A DNA stretch of 29,144 bases from NCBI GenBank assembly GCA_910588045.1, contig CAJUPS010000013.1:1-29144 (forward strand). Reading direction: 5' to 3'. Origin of the DNA: an uncultured Oscillospiraceae bacterium (GTDB lineage Bacteria; Bacillota; Clostridia; Oscillospirales; Oscillospiraceae). Made by a program: the position numbers and the translations under genes. Each line of letters begins with the position of its first letter. Position 1 is the first letter of the stretch. Of this stretch, positions 7,390-14,823 are shown in pieces. The notes under the pieces are model-generated. The model was given only the letters and a program-made list of their open reading frames with translations. It did not search any database and was not told where the DNA came from.

Positions 7390-7815
7390 TTATGCAAATA
7401 CTTTACGGCGGATGGCTTCCTCTAATAGCTTCGGCTGAATCTCCGGATACGTCCAGTTCCCCTCTGGCGGTTCTTCCAGCAGGAAAAGCTCCTCGATCTC
7501 GCTATGTAGCTCCCCAAAAGAGTAAATTTCCGCCGCATACAGTCCGCCGAAGGACTCCTCTGCGTCATCCCTTACTACAGAATACACGCACACTGGCCGG
7601 ATGGAAAACGCCTCCGCTCCCGTCTCCTCCCGCAGCTCCCGCGCAGCAGTCTGTTCGACGGTCTCTCCTGCCTCCCGATGTCCTCCGGGAACCTCCAGCG
7701 TGCTCCGCTCCTTATGCCTGCAATAGACCCATTTCCCATCGTGCCGGGCCAAAATCACTGCGAATTTCACAAGAGCGTCGTCTACCTCGTCATAAAATCG
7801 CACGTCCCTAATCAT
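7390..7815 (-). CDS. NUDIX hydrolase
   Basis: A 141-aa NUDIX pyrophosphohydrolase; the substrate is unknown, probably a nucleotide-type diphosphate. The NUDIX box is complete: GGHREAGETVEQTAARELRE followed by ETGA, residues about 43-67. A preceding strand (VYCRHKERSTLEVPGG) matches MutT-like proteins. I chose ATG 7815 because GAGG stands about 6 nt upstream; an ATG two codons earlier (7821) has the GAGG too close. It overlaps the end of recX by 8 nt and is the last gene of the der-plsY-gpsA-recX-NUDIX run. Repeat copy 1 begins 14 nt past its stop. Confidence 0.92.
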   Translation of the reverse strand: MIRDVRFYDEVDDALVKFAVILARHDGKWVYCRHKERSTLEVPGGHREAGETVEQTAARELREETGAEAFSIRPVCVYSVVRDDAEESFGGLYAAEIYSFGELHSEIEELFLLEEPPEGNWTYPEIQPKLLEEAIRRKVFA

Positions 7816-8434
7816 ACCCATCCTCTATCATCTCCGTATACCACCCCATGGCGGCCTTCACGTCGCTCCACGCGAACCCCCGCCGCAGCAGGGCGTCACT
7901 GACCCGCTTCTTCTCCCTGGGGTCCGCCAGATCTCCTCTGCACTTCTTCTGAATCAGCCCGTCCAGAATTTCCGCCGCCTCCGGCATCTCCTCCAGCGCC
8001 TCGTCCCAGAGCTCACGGTCCACACCTCTCCGGCGCAGCTCCTCCCGGACCCGGGCGGGCCCATAGCCCTTCCCGCCGTAGTGCCGCACCAGCGCGGCGG
8101 CATACCCCGCGTCGTCCACGGCCCCGATGTCCTCCAGCCAGTCCGCCGCCGCCTGGGCGTCGGATTCGTCGTTTCCCTTCTTCACCAGACGCCGGGTCAA
8201 TTCCCTCTTGGACAGCGCCCTGGTCCCAATCATATTGGCCGCCGCAGCCTTCGCGGAGGACGTCCGTGCAGAAGTCCTCACCGCCTCCAGCGCTTCCGCG
8301 TCCAATTCTATCCCGGCCCTGAGCCCGAACCGCAGCAGCTCCTCCTCCGTCACCCGCAGGATGTCCCCATCCTCCAGCTTCACGAGGAACCGCCCCTTCT
8401 TCCGTTCAGACCTCTTGACTTCCTCTATCCGCAT
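7808..8434 (-). CDS. recX: Regulatory protein RecX
   Basis: Modulates RecA filament activity. The 208-aa protein has three-helix RecX repeats: LSKRELTRRLVKKG...AADWLEDIGAVDDAGYAAALVRHY around 78-120, then GPARVREELRRRGVDRELWDEAL, then a C-terminal unit with ALLRRGFAWSDVKAAM. The first 70 residues form a beta-rich N-terminal extension common in Firmicutes. ATG 8434 shares its A with the gpsA stop (TGATG), so translation is coupled. RecX next to gpsA rather than recA is not unusual in Clostridia. Confidence 0.9.
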   Translation of the reverse strand: MRIEEVKRSERKKGRFLVKLEDGDILRVTEEELLRFGLRAGIELDAEALEAVRTSARTSSAKAAAANMIGTRALSKRELTRRLVKKGNDESDAQAAADWLEDIGAVDDAGYAAALVRHYGGKGYGPARVREELRRRGVDRELWDEALEEMPEAAEILDGLIQKKCRGDLADPREKKRVSDALLRRGFAWSDVKAAMGWYTEMIEDGYD

Positions 8435-9435
8435 CAAATCCAGCTCTCGTCTACTTCCCGCTTCTTGTTCCGGTTCATGAGGGCGCCGATCACATCTTGC
8501 ACATTCTCCCCCTCATACAGCACCCGGTAGGCGCATTGACAGATGGGCATCTCAACCCCCGCCTTCTCCGCCAGCTGGTGTGCGCTGAGGGCGGCGTAGT
8601 AGCCCTCCACTGTGGCGCCCACTTCCTTCATCGCCTCCTGCACGCCCTTCCCCTGGCCGATGAGGATCCCGCACCGCCGGTTCCTGGAGTGCATGGACGT
8701 ACACGTCACGATGAGGTCCCCCATGCCGGAGAGCCCCGCGAAGGTCTCCTTCTTCCCGCCCAGAGCGACCCCCAGCCGGGCCATTTCCGTCATGCCCCGG
8801 GTCATCAGCAGCGCCTTGGTGTTATCCCCCAGCCCCATGCCGTCGCTGATCCCGCAGCACAGGGCCAGCACATTTTTCAGCGCCGCGCCCAGCTCCACCC
8901 CCAGCACGTCACTGTTGGTGTATACCCGGAACCTGGGGCTCATGAACACATCCTGCACCAATTCCGCCGCCGCCTGGTCCTCGGAGGCCGCCACCACGCC
9001 GGTGGGTACTCTCCGCCCCACCTCCTCGGCATGGGAGGGTCCGGACAGCGCCACCACACGGCCCTTGCCCTGCAATTCCTCCTCGATGATCTGGGTCAGA
9101 CACAGCGCCGTATCCTTCTCGATTCCCTTGGCCACGCTGACCACCACGGCGTCCTCCCGCAGCAGCGGCGCGGCCTTCCTGGCCGTCTCCCGCACAGCGA
9201 AGGACGGCGTCGCCATCACCACCAGCTCGCTGTCCTTCAATACATCCATGCTGGTGGTAATCTGCAATTCCTCCGGCAGCGACACGCCCTTGAGCATGGG
9301 ATTTTCCCGCGTCTCCCGCAGCACCTCCGCTTCCTTCTCCAGGAAGGACCACAGCGTCACGTCGTTCCCGTTGTCCAGCAGCAGCAGACTGAGGGCCGTC
9401 CCCCAGCCGCCGGAACCCAAAACCGTAATTTTCAT
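8434..9435 (-). CDS. gpsA: NAD(P)-dependent glycerol-3-phosphate dehydrogenase
   Basis: Reduces dihydroxyacetone phosphate to sn-glycerol 3-phosphate, the acceptor used by PlsY encoded just upstream. The 333-aa protein starts MKITVLGSGGWGTALS (Rossmann GxGxxG-type motif), has SGPSHAEEV and the catalytic-lysine region ALKNVLALCCGISDGMGLGDN, and ends with the usual alpha-helical domain. ATG 9435 is chosen since AGGAGG (9451-9446) is 10 nt upstream; the TTG at 9441 would be only 4 nt away. The ribosome site lies at the very end of plsY. Confidence 0.96.
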   Translation of the reverse strand: MKITVLGSGGWGTALSLLLLDNGNDVTLWSFLEKEAEVLRETRENPMLKGVSLPEELQITTSMDVLKDSELVVMATPSFAVRETARKAAPLLREDAVVVSVAKGIEKDTALCLTQIIEEELQGKGRVVALSGPSHAEEVGRRVPTGVVAASEDQAAAELVQDVFMSPRFRVYTNSDVLGVELGAALKNVLALCCGISDGMGLGDNTKALLMTRGMTEMARLGVALGGKKETFAGLSGMGDLIVTCTSMHSRNRRCGILIGQGKGVQEAMKEVGATVEGYYAALSAHQLAEKAGVEMPICQCAYRVLYEGENVQDVIGALMNRNKKREVDESWI

Positions 9436-9449
9436 CGTCAAAACGCCTC

Positions 9450-10088
9450 CTATCCCTGCTTTTTATGCAGGGAGAATTTACTTTCCGTCCCGGTCAGCAG
9501 CCGCTTGATATTGGCCCGGTGCTGCCAGACCACCAGTCCCCCTATGATAAATGCCAGCACCACGATCTGCCAATAGGGATAGCAATACCAGCTGATAAAC
9601 GGGAAGCTCGCCCCGGCCCACAGGGACCCCAGGGACACATATTTCGTCAAGACCGCCAGCAGCAGGAACCCGCCCCAGACCACCAGCGCGATCCGCCAGT
9701 CGATCATGATGGCGATGGTCCCGCCCGACAGGATGCCCTTGCCCCCCTTGAAGTGGAACATGCAGGGGAACATATGCCCCAGCAGACAGAACAGGCCCGC
9801 CCAGTATTGCCCGAAGGTCCCGCCAACCAGCATCCCCGCCGCCAGCAGGGCCACGACCGCCTTGAGCACGTCGGTGAGAATCACCACCAAGGTCAGAAAT
9901 CCGCCGAAAGTCCGGTAAAAATTCGTCAGCCCGGCATTGCCGCTGCCGTGGTTCCGGATGTCATCCCGTAAAATATACTTAGAAACAATGACCGCCCCGT
10001 TGAAGCAGCCGCAGAAGTAAGCGATAACCGCCGCAGGAAGCATCGCCACCCCGAAGTATCGCAGCCAATCCATAAAACTCACAGGCAT
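9450..10088 (-). CDS. plsY: Acyl-phosphate:glycerol-3-phosphate acyltransferase
   Basis: Membrane acyltransferase that makes lysophosphatidic acid from acyl phosphate and glycerol 3-phosphate, the first step of phospholipid synthesis. The 212-aa protein has about five to six membrane segments and the three PlsY motifs: HGSGNAGLTN, GHMFPCMFHFKGGKG and the C-terminal RANIKRLLTGTE. The ATG at 10088 has GGAGG about 12 nt upstream, inside the end of der, seven bases after the der stop; an in-frame Met five codons later is an alternative start. The product of gpsA is its substrate. Confidence 0.95.
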   Translation of the reverse strand: MPVSFMDWLRYFGVAMLPAAVIAYFCGCFNGAVIVSKYILRDDIRNHGSGNAGLTNFYRTFGGFLTLVVILTDVLKAVVALLAAGMLVGGTFGQYWAGLFCLLGHMFPCMFHFKGGKGILSGGTIAIMIDWRIALVVWGGFLLLAVLTKYVSLGSLWAGASFPFISWYCYPYWQIVVLAFIIGGLVVWQHRANIKRLLTGTESKFSLHKKQG

Positions 10089-10095
10089 GATTGCA

Positions 10096-11424
10096 TCAAT
10101 CCTCCTTATCGCCCTTCTGGCGTATCGTCATGCGGACTGGCGTCCCCTCCAGTCCGAATACATTCCGTATTTGATTCTCCAAATATCGCTGATAGGAGAA
10201 GTGGAACAGCCGCGCGTCGTTGCAGAAGCAGATAAAATGGGGCGGCTTGATCCCCGCCTGGGTCATATAGTAGATTTTGAGCCGCCTGCCCTTGTCCGTG
10301 GGCGGCTGCACTCTCGTCTGCGCGTCCGCCAGCACGGAGTTGAGCATCCCCGTGGTGATCCTCGTGGCGGCCTGGTTGTTCACATACTGGATGAGCTCAA
10401 AGAGCCGTTCCACCCTCTGCCCGGTCATGGCGGAGATAAACAGGATCGGCGCGTAGGTCATATAGGAGAGGTCCCGCCGGACCTCCTCCCGCATCTTGTC
10501 CATGGTCTTCCCATCCTTCTCGATGAGGTCCCACTTGTTCACCACGATAATGCTGGCCTTCCCCGCCTCGTGGGCCATTCCGGCCACCTTGGTATCCTGT
10601 TCCGTGACCCCCTCCTGGGCGTCGATGAGAATGAGGCACACGTCCGCCCGCTCAATGGCCATCTGCGCCCTCAACACGCTGTAGCGCTCGATGCTCTCGT
10701 CCACCTTGGACTTTTTCCGCATCCCGGCGGTGTCGATGAAGACGTATTTCCCCGTCTCGTTCTCAAAGTAGCTGTCGATAGCGTCCCGGGTGGTCCCCGC
10801 CACATCGCTGACAATCGTCCGCTTCTGCCCCAGAATCTTGTTGGTCAGCGAGGATTTCCCCACGTTGGGCTTCCCGATGATGGCCACCTGGATTCTGTCG
10901 TCGTCCTCGTCGTCGTCCCCCTCGGGAGGGAAATACTTCACGCACTCGTCCAGCAGGTCCCCGGTCCCGTGGCCGTGGACTGCGGATACGGCGATGGGGT
11001 CGCCCAGCCCCAGGTTATAGAACTCGTAAAAATCCGGGTCCACCGTCCCGGTGGAGTCCATCTTGTTCACCGCCAGGACGATGGGCTTGCCGCTCCGTTG
11101 CAGCATTCCCGCCACCTCCTGGTCGGAGGCGGTGAGACCCGTCTTGATGTCGGTGAGGAACACGATCACATCCGCGTGGTCAATCGCCAGCAGCGCCTGT
11201 TCCCGCATGAAGGTCAATATTTCGCTGTCGGTCCTCGGCTCGATGCCCCCGGTGTCAATCAGGGTGAATTTTCTTCCGTTCCAGTCGGATTCCCCATAGA
11301 TTCTGTCTCTTGTCACCCCGGGGGTGTCCTCGACGATAGACAGTCTTTGCCCGATTAACTTATTGAACAGTGCGGATTTACCCACATTGGGTCTTCCGAC
11401 GATGGCGATAATTGGTTTCGGCAT
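10096..11424 (-). CDS. der: Ribosome biogenesis GTPase Der (EngA)
   Basis: Double-GTPase needed for 50S subunit assembly. The 442-aa protein contains G domain 1 (GRPNVGKSALFN, DTPGVTRDR, DTGG, NKMD), an acidic linker (EGDDDEDDDR), G domain 2 (GKPNVGKSSLTN, DTAGMRKKSKV, NKWD) and a KH-like C-terminal domain with IYYMTQAGIKPPHFICF. The ATG has AGGAG 7 nt upstream. A 7-bp GC hairpin (11441-11457) sits just before that ribosome site. In related Clostridia der commonly follows the DUF512/PDZ radical-SAM gene directly; here a 1.3-kb insert with two repeat copies intervenes. Confidence 0.97.
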   Translation of the reverse strand: MPKPIIAIVGRPNVGKSALFNKLIGQRLSIVEDTPGVTRDRIYGESDWNGRKFTLIDTGGIEPRTDSEILTFMREQALLAIDHADVIVFLTDIKTGLTASDQEVAGMLQRSGKPIVLAVNKMDSTGTVDPDFYEFYNLGLGDPIAVSAVHGHGTGDLLDECVKYFPPEGDDDEDDDRIQVAIIGKPNVGKSSLTNKILGQKRTIVSDVAGTTRDAIDSYFENETGKYVFIDTAGMRKKSKVDESIERYSVLRAQMAIERADVCLILIDAQEGVTEQDTKVAGMAHEAGKASIIVVNKWDLIEKDGKTMDKMREEVRRDLSYMTYAPILFISAMTGQRVERLFELIQYVNNQAATRITTGMLNSVLADAQTRVQPPTDKGRRLKIYYMTQAGIKPPHFICFCNDARLFHFSYQRYLENQIRNVFGLEGTPVRMTIRQKGDKED

Positions 11425-11440
11425 GGTAAAACTCCTTCTG

Positions 11441-11457
11441 CGCGCCCTTCGGGCGCG
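11441..11457 (-). other. GC hairpin upstream of the der ribosome binding site
   Basis: CGCGCCC at 11441-11447 pairs with GGGCGCG at 11451-11457 across a 3-nt loop, four bases before the AAGGAG of der. On the der mRNA this would be a stable 5' hairpin. A function (stability or termination) is only a guess. Confidence 0.5.
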
Positions 11458-11486
11458 GGGAAATTATTTCTTGAATTGGCCCGGGA

Positions 11487-11836
11487 CCTAGGCACTCGGC
11501 CCCCGGCCGAGTGCCGGGACGGTCGTTTAGACGCCGGAGGCGGCTAAATGACGTCCCCGCGGGCAGTTTGTTTAGCTTCTTCTTTGTCGAAGGCCCGGGA
11601 CCTACGCGGCCCCGGACTCCGCGCCTACTTTTTGTGTGAACAAAAAGTAGGCAAAAAGTCACTTAGGAAACAGGGTTTCCTAAGAACCTTCCTGATTACG
11701 GGGGTTATTTTTTTGCGCCCGAGGCACAGTCTGACCGGTCTAAACCTGACTGCTGTCCGCTTACCGGTCTTTCGCGTCTATTTCAGCGTGGTGATCGGTA
11801 GCCCCTACCGTCTCGCTTTCGCTAACTCCCCGGGGT
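11487..11836 (-). repeat. Structured intergenic repeat, copy 2 (about 350 bp)
   Basis: Direct copy of 7025-7375 with scattered substitutions. Hairpin A: GCCTACTTTTTGT at 11623-11635 pairs with 11640-11652. Hairpin B: CTTAGGAAAC at 11662-11671 pairs with 11675-11684. Outer hairpin: CACTCGGCC...GGCCGAGTG near 11493-11513. Relative to copy 1 the stem of hairpin A carries a paired CC/GG to GG/CC exchange, so the structure is kept. Its 5' part overlaps the last 25 codons of the XRE gene. A second GGCCCGGGACCTA near 11478 hints at an internal duplication at its end. Confidence 0.9.
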
Positions 11837-12060
11837 TCTAACTGGTGGACCTCCGGGTCCTCCGTCCTGCCCAGCAGATAGTCCACAGAGCACCCTAGAT
11901 AATCGGCTATCAGTACCAAATTCCCAGAATAAATATTCGATGATGGTTTCCGCTTCCACACATTGAATACGCTTTGTGATATTCCTGTTTCTTTTGACAG
12001 CCGGTATGCTGTTATTTTGCGTTCTGCTAAAATTTGTAAGATAATTTCTGTATGTTCCAT
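11761..12060 (-). CDS. XRE-family transcriptional regulator with a C-terminus encoded by the repeat
   Basis: A 99-aa protein. Residues about 5-65 form an XRE HTH (ILAERKITAYRLSKETGISQ, then VFNVWKRKPSSNIYSG, then LIADYLGCSVDYLLGR), a complete DNA-binding domain. The last 25 residues (EPRGVSESETVGATDHHAEI and on) are read from repeat copy 2, so the stop codon belongs to the repeat. The native end was probably just after YLLGRTEDPE. It faces the 80-aa gene across a shared promoter region and probably regulates both. The ribosome site is weak. Confidence 0.82.
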   Translation of the reverse strand: MEHTEIILQILAERKITAYRLSKETGISQSVFNVWKRKPSSNIYSGNLVLIADYLGCSVDYLLGRTEDPEVHQLEPRGVSESETVGATDHHAEIDAKDR

Positions 12061-12088
12061 AGCAAATCACTTTCTTGATAAACGATAT

Positions 12089-12134
12089 TTTATGCGCATT
12101 TAATCTCGACTACACAAGTATTATCGTGTATACT
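12089..12134. promoter_or_regulatory. Overlapping divergent promoters and a dyad between the XRE and 80-aa genes
   Basis: Plus strand: TCGACT (12106-12111), 17 bp, TATACT (12129-12134). Minus strand: TTGTGT (12117-12112), 17 bp, CATAAA (12094-12089). The two -35 boxes abut. An inverted repeat TACAC-N10-GTGTA (12111-12130) spans the space and is a plausible operator for the XRE protein. Confidence 0.55.
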
Positions 12135-12164
12135 ATAGCATATTTGAAAAGGAGGCAACCCTTT

Positions 12165-12407
12165 ATGACGGACATTTTACGTGAACTTTACGACAGCGAC
12201 CAAAGTTTCTCTGGAGAACCCACGGAAAAACTCCGCGAACTAGGCCAACAGGAGTGCGAGCTGTGGGAAGCGGTCAAGCCGCTCATTGGCCTGGAGATGA
12301 TCGACAAAATCAACAACGCCCAATCCGCCACATGGAGCGAGGAGAATTTCATCTGGTTCCGGAAAGGCTTCCGCCTCGGCGCCGCATTGATTTTAGAGCT
12401 TACATAG
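12165..12407 (+). CDS. Small conserved protein, DUF6809-like
   Basis: An 80-aa acidic helical protein, MTDILRELYDSDQSFSGEP to GFRLGAALILELT. The 'ILRELYxG' opening and 'F..GFRLGA.L..E' ending match small clostridial proteins I associate with DUF6809, function unknown. I chose ATG 12165 because GGAGG at 12151-12155 is 9 nt upstream and the promoter -10 lies further 5'. It is divergent from the XRE gene and is followed by repeat copy 3. The pair resembles a regulator with its target, perhaps a mobile cassette. Confidence 0.8.
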   Translation: MTDILRELYDSDQSFSGEPTEKLRELGQQECELWEAVKPLIGLEMIDKINNAQSATWSEENFIWFRKGFRLGAALILELT

Positions 12408-12455
12408 CCCCCGTCCCCGCCAAAAGCGACAAGCAGGATTTCGGACCACTTGCCA

Positions 12456-12718
12456 AGGCTTCCCGTAGAGGGTAGGGGCTCCCGACCAGCATGTGCGGGT
12501 AGCCGCAGGAGACTTCCGAAGCGGACAGCAGTAAGGTTCAGACCGGCCAGACCGTGCCACGGGCGCAAAACAAAATCAAAACATAAGGGATTCTTAAACC
12601 GCCAGGTTTAAGCGCGTTTTTGCCTACTTTTGCCGCGTGGCAAAAGTAGGCGCGGAGTCCGGGGCCGCGTAGGTCCCGGGCTATCGACGAGAAACCGCTC
12701 CCCTGCCGCGCATAGCGC
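12456..12718 (+). repeat. Structured intergenic repeat, diverged inverted copy 3
   Basis: Read on the opposite strand it matches copies 1 and 2 in blocks: the GACCTACGCGGCCCCGGACT block, the AAGCGGACAGCAGT block and GGGCGCAAAA. Hairpin A is GCCTACTTTTGCC (12622-12634) with 12639-12651. Hairpin B is CTTAAACC (12593-12600) with 12605-12612, followed by CGCGTTTTTG. Both stems differ in sequence from copies 1-2 but still pair perfectly. It lacks the block between the outer hairpin and the GTCGA box, and has a different outer hairpin (CTGCCGCG...CGCGGCAG, ending about 12723). It lies between the convergent 80-aa and DUF512 genes. Confidence 0.82.
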
Positions 12719-12724
12719 GGCAGC

Positions 12725-14023
12725 CTACTTTCTATCGAGCATGGCGTCCAGCAGGTCAAACCCATCCTGCTCCACCACGGTGACCGGGACCCCAAGGGCG
12801 GCCTCCACGTCGCCGACGTGGAGGTCATCCAAAAAAACATCCCCCCCGTGTCGGAGCATGTTGACAGGAATCAGCAACCGCGCCCCCAGGTCCCTGCCCT
12901 TCAGCTGGGCGATCAGATCCCCCCCGGTGACCAGCCCCGCCACGTCGATGGTGTGCCCGAAGAAATCGTTCACAATGGCGACGACCTGTCCGCTCACGCC
13001 GGTTTTCTCCCGGGCCTTGTCCGCCAGCTCCTGGAGGAAGGGCCGGGCACTGACGCCTGTGGCGATGGTGAAGGGCGGAGCTTCTATGGGGCCATCCTCC
13101 AGCCGCAGCCCGGCCTCGAACTCGGAAACCAGACTGCGCAGCATCCCCACACCGTTCTCGATTTGCACATAGTCCTCGTAGTAGTCCTCCCCGGGCAGCG
13201 CGCGGCCCGCCCGCAGGTACATCTCGTCAGAGCAGAAGAACATCCTGGTCCCGTACCGCTCCAGGCAGACCTCCCCGAAGGCGTCCACCTGGTCGATGAC
13301 CTGATTGGCCGTCTCCCGGTCCACGGGCCTGAGTTTTGACAGCCCCTCCCGGAATCTGGTCAGCCCCACCGGCACCACCGAACAGCTGGCAAACCCCCAT
13401 GCCGCCATGTCCTCCATGGTCCTCTGGAGCTGGTCCCCGTCGTTGTACCCGGGGCAGAGGACGATCTGCCCGTTCATCACGATGCCCGCCGCGCCGAACC
13501 GGCGCATAGCCTCCAGGCTCTCGCCCCCGGCCCTGTTGCCCAGGAGGATGGAGCGCAGCCTGGGGTCCGTGGCGTGGACGGAGACGTTGATGGGACTGAT
13601 CCGCAGGTCGATGATCCGCTGGACCTCCCTGGGAGAGAGGTTGGTCAGGGTGATATAGTTGCCCATGAGAAAGCTGAGTCTCGCATCGTCATCCTTGAAG
13701 TACAGCGTATCCCGGCACCCCGGGGCCATCTGGTCCACGAAGCAGAACAGGCAGTGGTTGGAGCAGGGACGGGGCTCGTCCATGAGGTATGTCTCAAAAT
13801 TCAGGCCCAGCTCCTCGGCCTCCGGCTTCTTCACCTGCACGGTCCGGCGAGCGCCGTCCGGCGCTTCCAGCTCCAGGGTCGGGTCGGGGTCGTAGCCGAA
13901 GAACCGGTAGTCCAGTACGTCCTCTATGCCGTGGCCCCCGATGGAGAGCAGCTTCTCCCCCGCCCGCACCCCCGCCCGCTCCGCCGGGGAGCGGCGGTCA
14001 ATGGATCGAATGACAGTAGACAT
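12725..14023 (-). CDS. PDZ / radical-SAM DUF512 protein
   Basis: A 432-aa protein of the DUF512 family. Residues 1-60 form a PDZ-like domain (SPAERAGVRAGEKLLSIGG). A Cys cluster C87-x3-C91-x2-C94 (CSNHCLFCFVDQMAPG) suits a radical-SAM-type iron-sulfur site. The C-terminal DUF512 domain contains GQIVLCPGYNDG, CSVVPVGLTRFREGLS, FFCSDEMYLRAG and the ATGVSARPFLQEL region. The function is unknown; in Clostridia the gene usually sits just upstream of der, suggesting a link to ribosome assembly. ATG 14023 has AGGAGG 4 nt upstream; the longer upstream frame lacks support and would cover the promoter. Confidence 0.92.
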   Translation of the reverse strand: MSTVIRSIDRRSPAERAGVRAGEKLLSIGGHGIEDVLDYRFFGYDPDPTLELEAPDGARRTVQVKKPEAEELGLNFETYLMDEPRPCSNHCLFCFVDQMAPGCRDTLYFKDDDARLSFLMGNYITLTNLSPREVQRIIDLRISPINVSVHATDPRLRSILLGNRAGGESLEAMRRFGAAGIVMNGQIVLCPGYNDGDQLQRTMEDMAAWGFASCSVVPVGLTRFREGLSKLRPVDRETANQVIDQVDAFGEVCLERYGTRMFFCSDEMYLRAGRALPGEDYYEDYVQIENGVGMLRSLVSEFEAGLRLEDGPIEAPPFTIATGVSARPFLQELADKAREKTGVSGQVVAIVNDFFGHTIDVAGLVTGGDLIAQLKGRDLGARLLIPVNMLRHGGDVFLDDLHVGDVEAALGVPVTVVEQDGFDLLDAMLDRK

Positions 14024-14056
14024 GTCGCCTCCTGATGCAATTTCTTTACAGAGAAG

Positions 14057-14085
14057 AGTATACTGTAAATTCTTCCCCATTTCAA
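14057..14085 (-). promoter_or_regulatory. Promoter of the DUF512 gene
   Basis: Minus-strand TTGAAA (14085-14080), 17-bp spacer, TATACT (14062-14057), about 34 bp before the start codon. Confidence 0.75.
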
Positions 14086-14141
14086 GTTGAAATTCCACAG
14101 GATGCCGGAAGAAAACGGAAAAACCTTTGACGTGCACGTCC

Positions 14142-14170
14142 TTTACAGCCCGTCCATGCTGTGCTATAAT
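14142..14170 (+). promoter_or_regulatory. Promoter of queT
   Basis: TTTACA (14142-14147), 17-bp spacer, TATAAT (14165-14170). It leaves a leader of about 100 nt before the queT start. Confidence 0.82.
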
Positions 14171-14176
14171 GCTTCC

Positions 14177-14270
14177 CGACTGGTTTCCACACCCAGTCCA
14201 AGCGCGGAACATGCGCCCGCGTTCGTTCGGCCATCCCCGATGGACCGTTCTCTAAACAAAAAATGGAGGT
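14177..14270 (+). promoter_or_regulatory. Structured queT leader, candidate preQ1 riboswitch
   Basis: The leader holds a 6-bp hairpin GACTGG...CCAGTC (around 14178-14198). Its loop bases TTTCCA can pair with the queT ribosome site TGGAGG, making an H-type pseudoknot that would hide the site. Between them are more GC stems, including CCATC-CCC-GATGG, then an A-rich stretch (AAACAAAAAA) before the ribosome site. PreQ1 riboswitches share this plan, and class III is reported upstream of queT in Ruminococcaceae. I could not match a class consensus from memory. Confidence 0.42.
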
Positions 14271-14278
14271 ATTTTAGC

Positions 14279-14785
14279 ATGAAAACCAAACTGACCGTCC
14301 GCGAAATCACCCTGGCCGCCCTGGTGGGGGCCCTGTACGTCACCATGAGTTACTTCGGCAACATCTTTGGCTGGACCTACGGCATCTTCCAGTTCCGCTT
14401 TGCCGAGGCGCTGACCGTGCTGCCCTTCCTGTGTCCCCCCACCGCGTGGGGCCTGTTCGCCGGGTGCATCCTGACGAATCTCCTGAGCCCCTACGGCCTG
14501 CCGGACCTGATCTTTGGCTCCCTGGCCACCCTGATCGCCGGACTGTTCACCGCCCGGTGCCGAAACAAGTGGCTGGCCCCCCTGCCGCCGGTGCTGTGCA
14601 ACGGGCTGATCGTGGGCGCGCTGCTGACCTGGGCGGAGACGGGCTTTACCGCCGCCTTTCCCGCCACCTTCGCCTTCAACGCCGTGTCCGTAGGGGGCGC
14701 GGAGCTGCTGGTGTGCTATGTCCTGGGCCTGCCCCTGCTGGCGCTGCTGGACAAGACCCAGGTCATGCCCCGGCGTCTGGCGTGA
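14279..14785 (+). CDS. queT: Queuosine precursor ECF transporter substrate-binding subunit (QueT)
   Basis: Membrane S-component of an ECF transporter for a queuosine precursor (preQ0/preQ1). The 168-aa protein starts MKTKLTVREITLAALVGALYV and has five to six hydrophobic helices. The opening followed by NIFGWTYGIFQFRFAEALTVLPF is typical of the QueT/DUF988 family. ATG 14279 is supported by GGAGG (14265-14269) 9 nt upstream and by the promoter at 14142; the longer in-frame opening would run through the promoter. The energising ECF module is not in the window and is normally shared. Confidence 0.9.
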   Translation: MKTKLTVREITLAALVGALYVTMSYFGNIFGWTYGIFQFRFAEALTVLPFLCPPTAWGLFAGCILTNLLSPYGLPDLIFGSLATLIAGLFTARCRNKWLAPLPPVLCNGLIVGALLTWAETGFTAAFPATFAFNAVSVGGAELLVCYVLGLPLLALLDKTQVMPRRLA

Positions 14786-14823
14786 GAGACACCGGCGGCG
14801 CCGGTCAGAGGAGGAGGGAGCAA

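Noticed and set aside
14431..14823. N-terminal extension of the ADP-ribosylglycohydrolase
   Set aside because: It is a shifted reading of queT; a ribosome site and the family length support ATG 14824.
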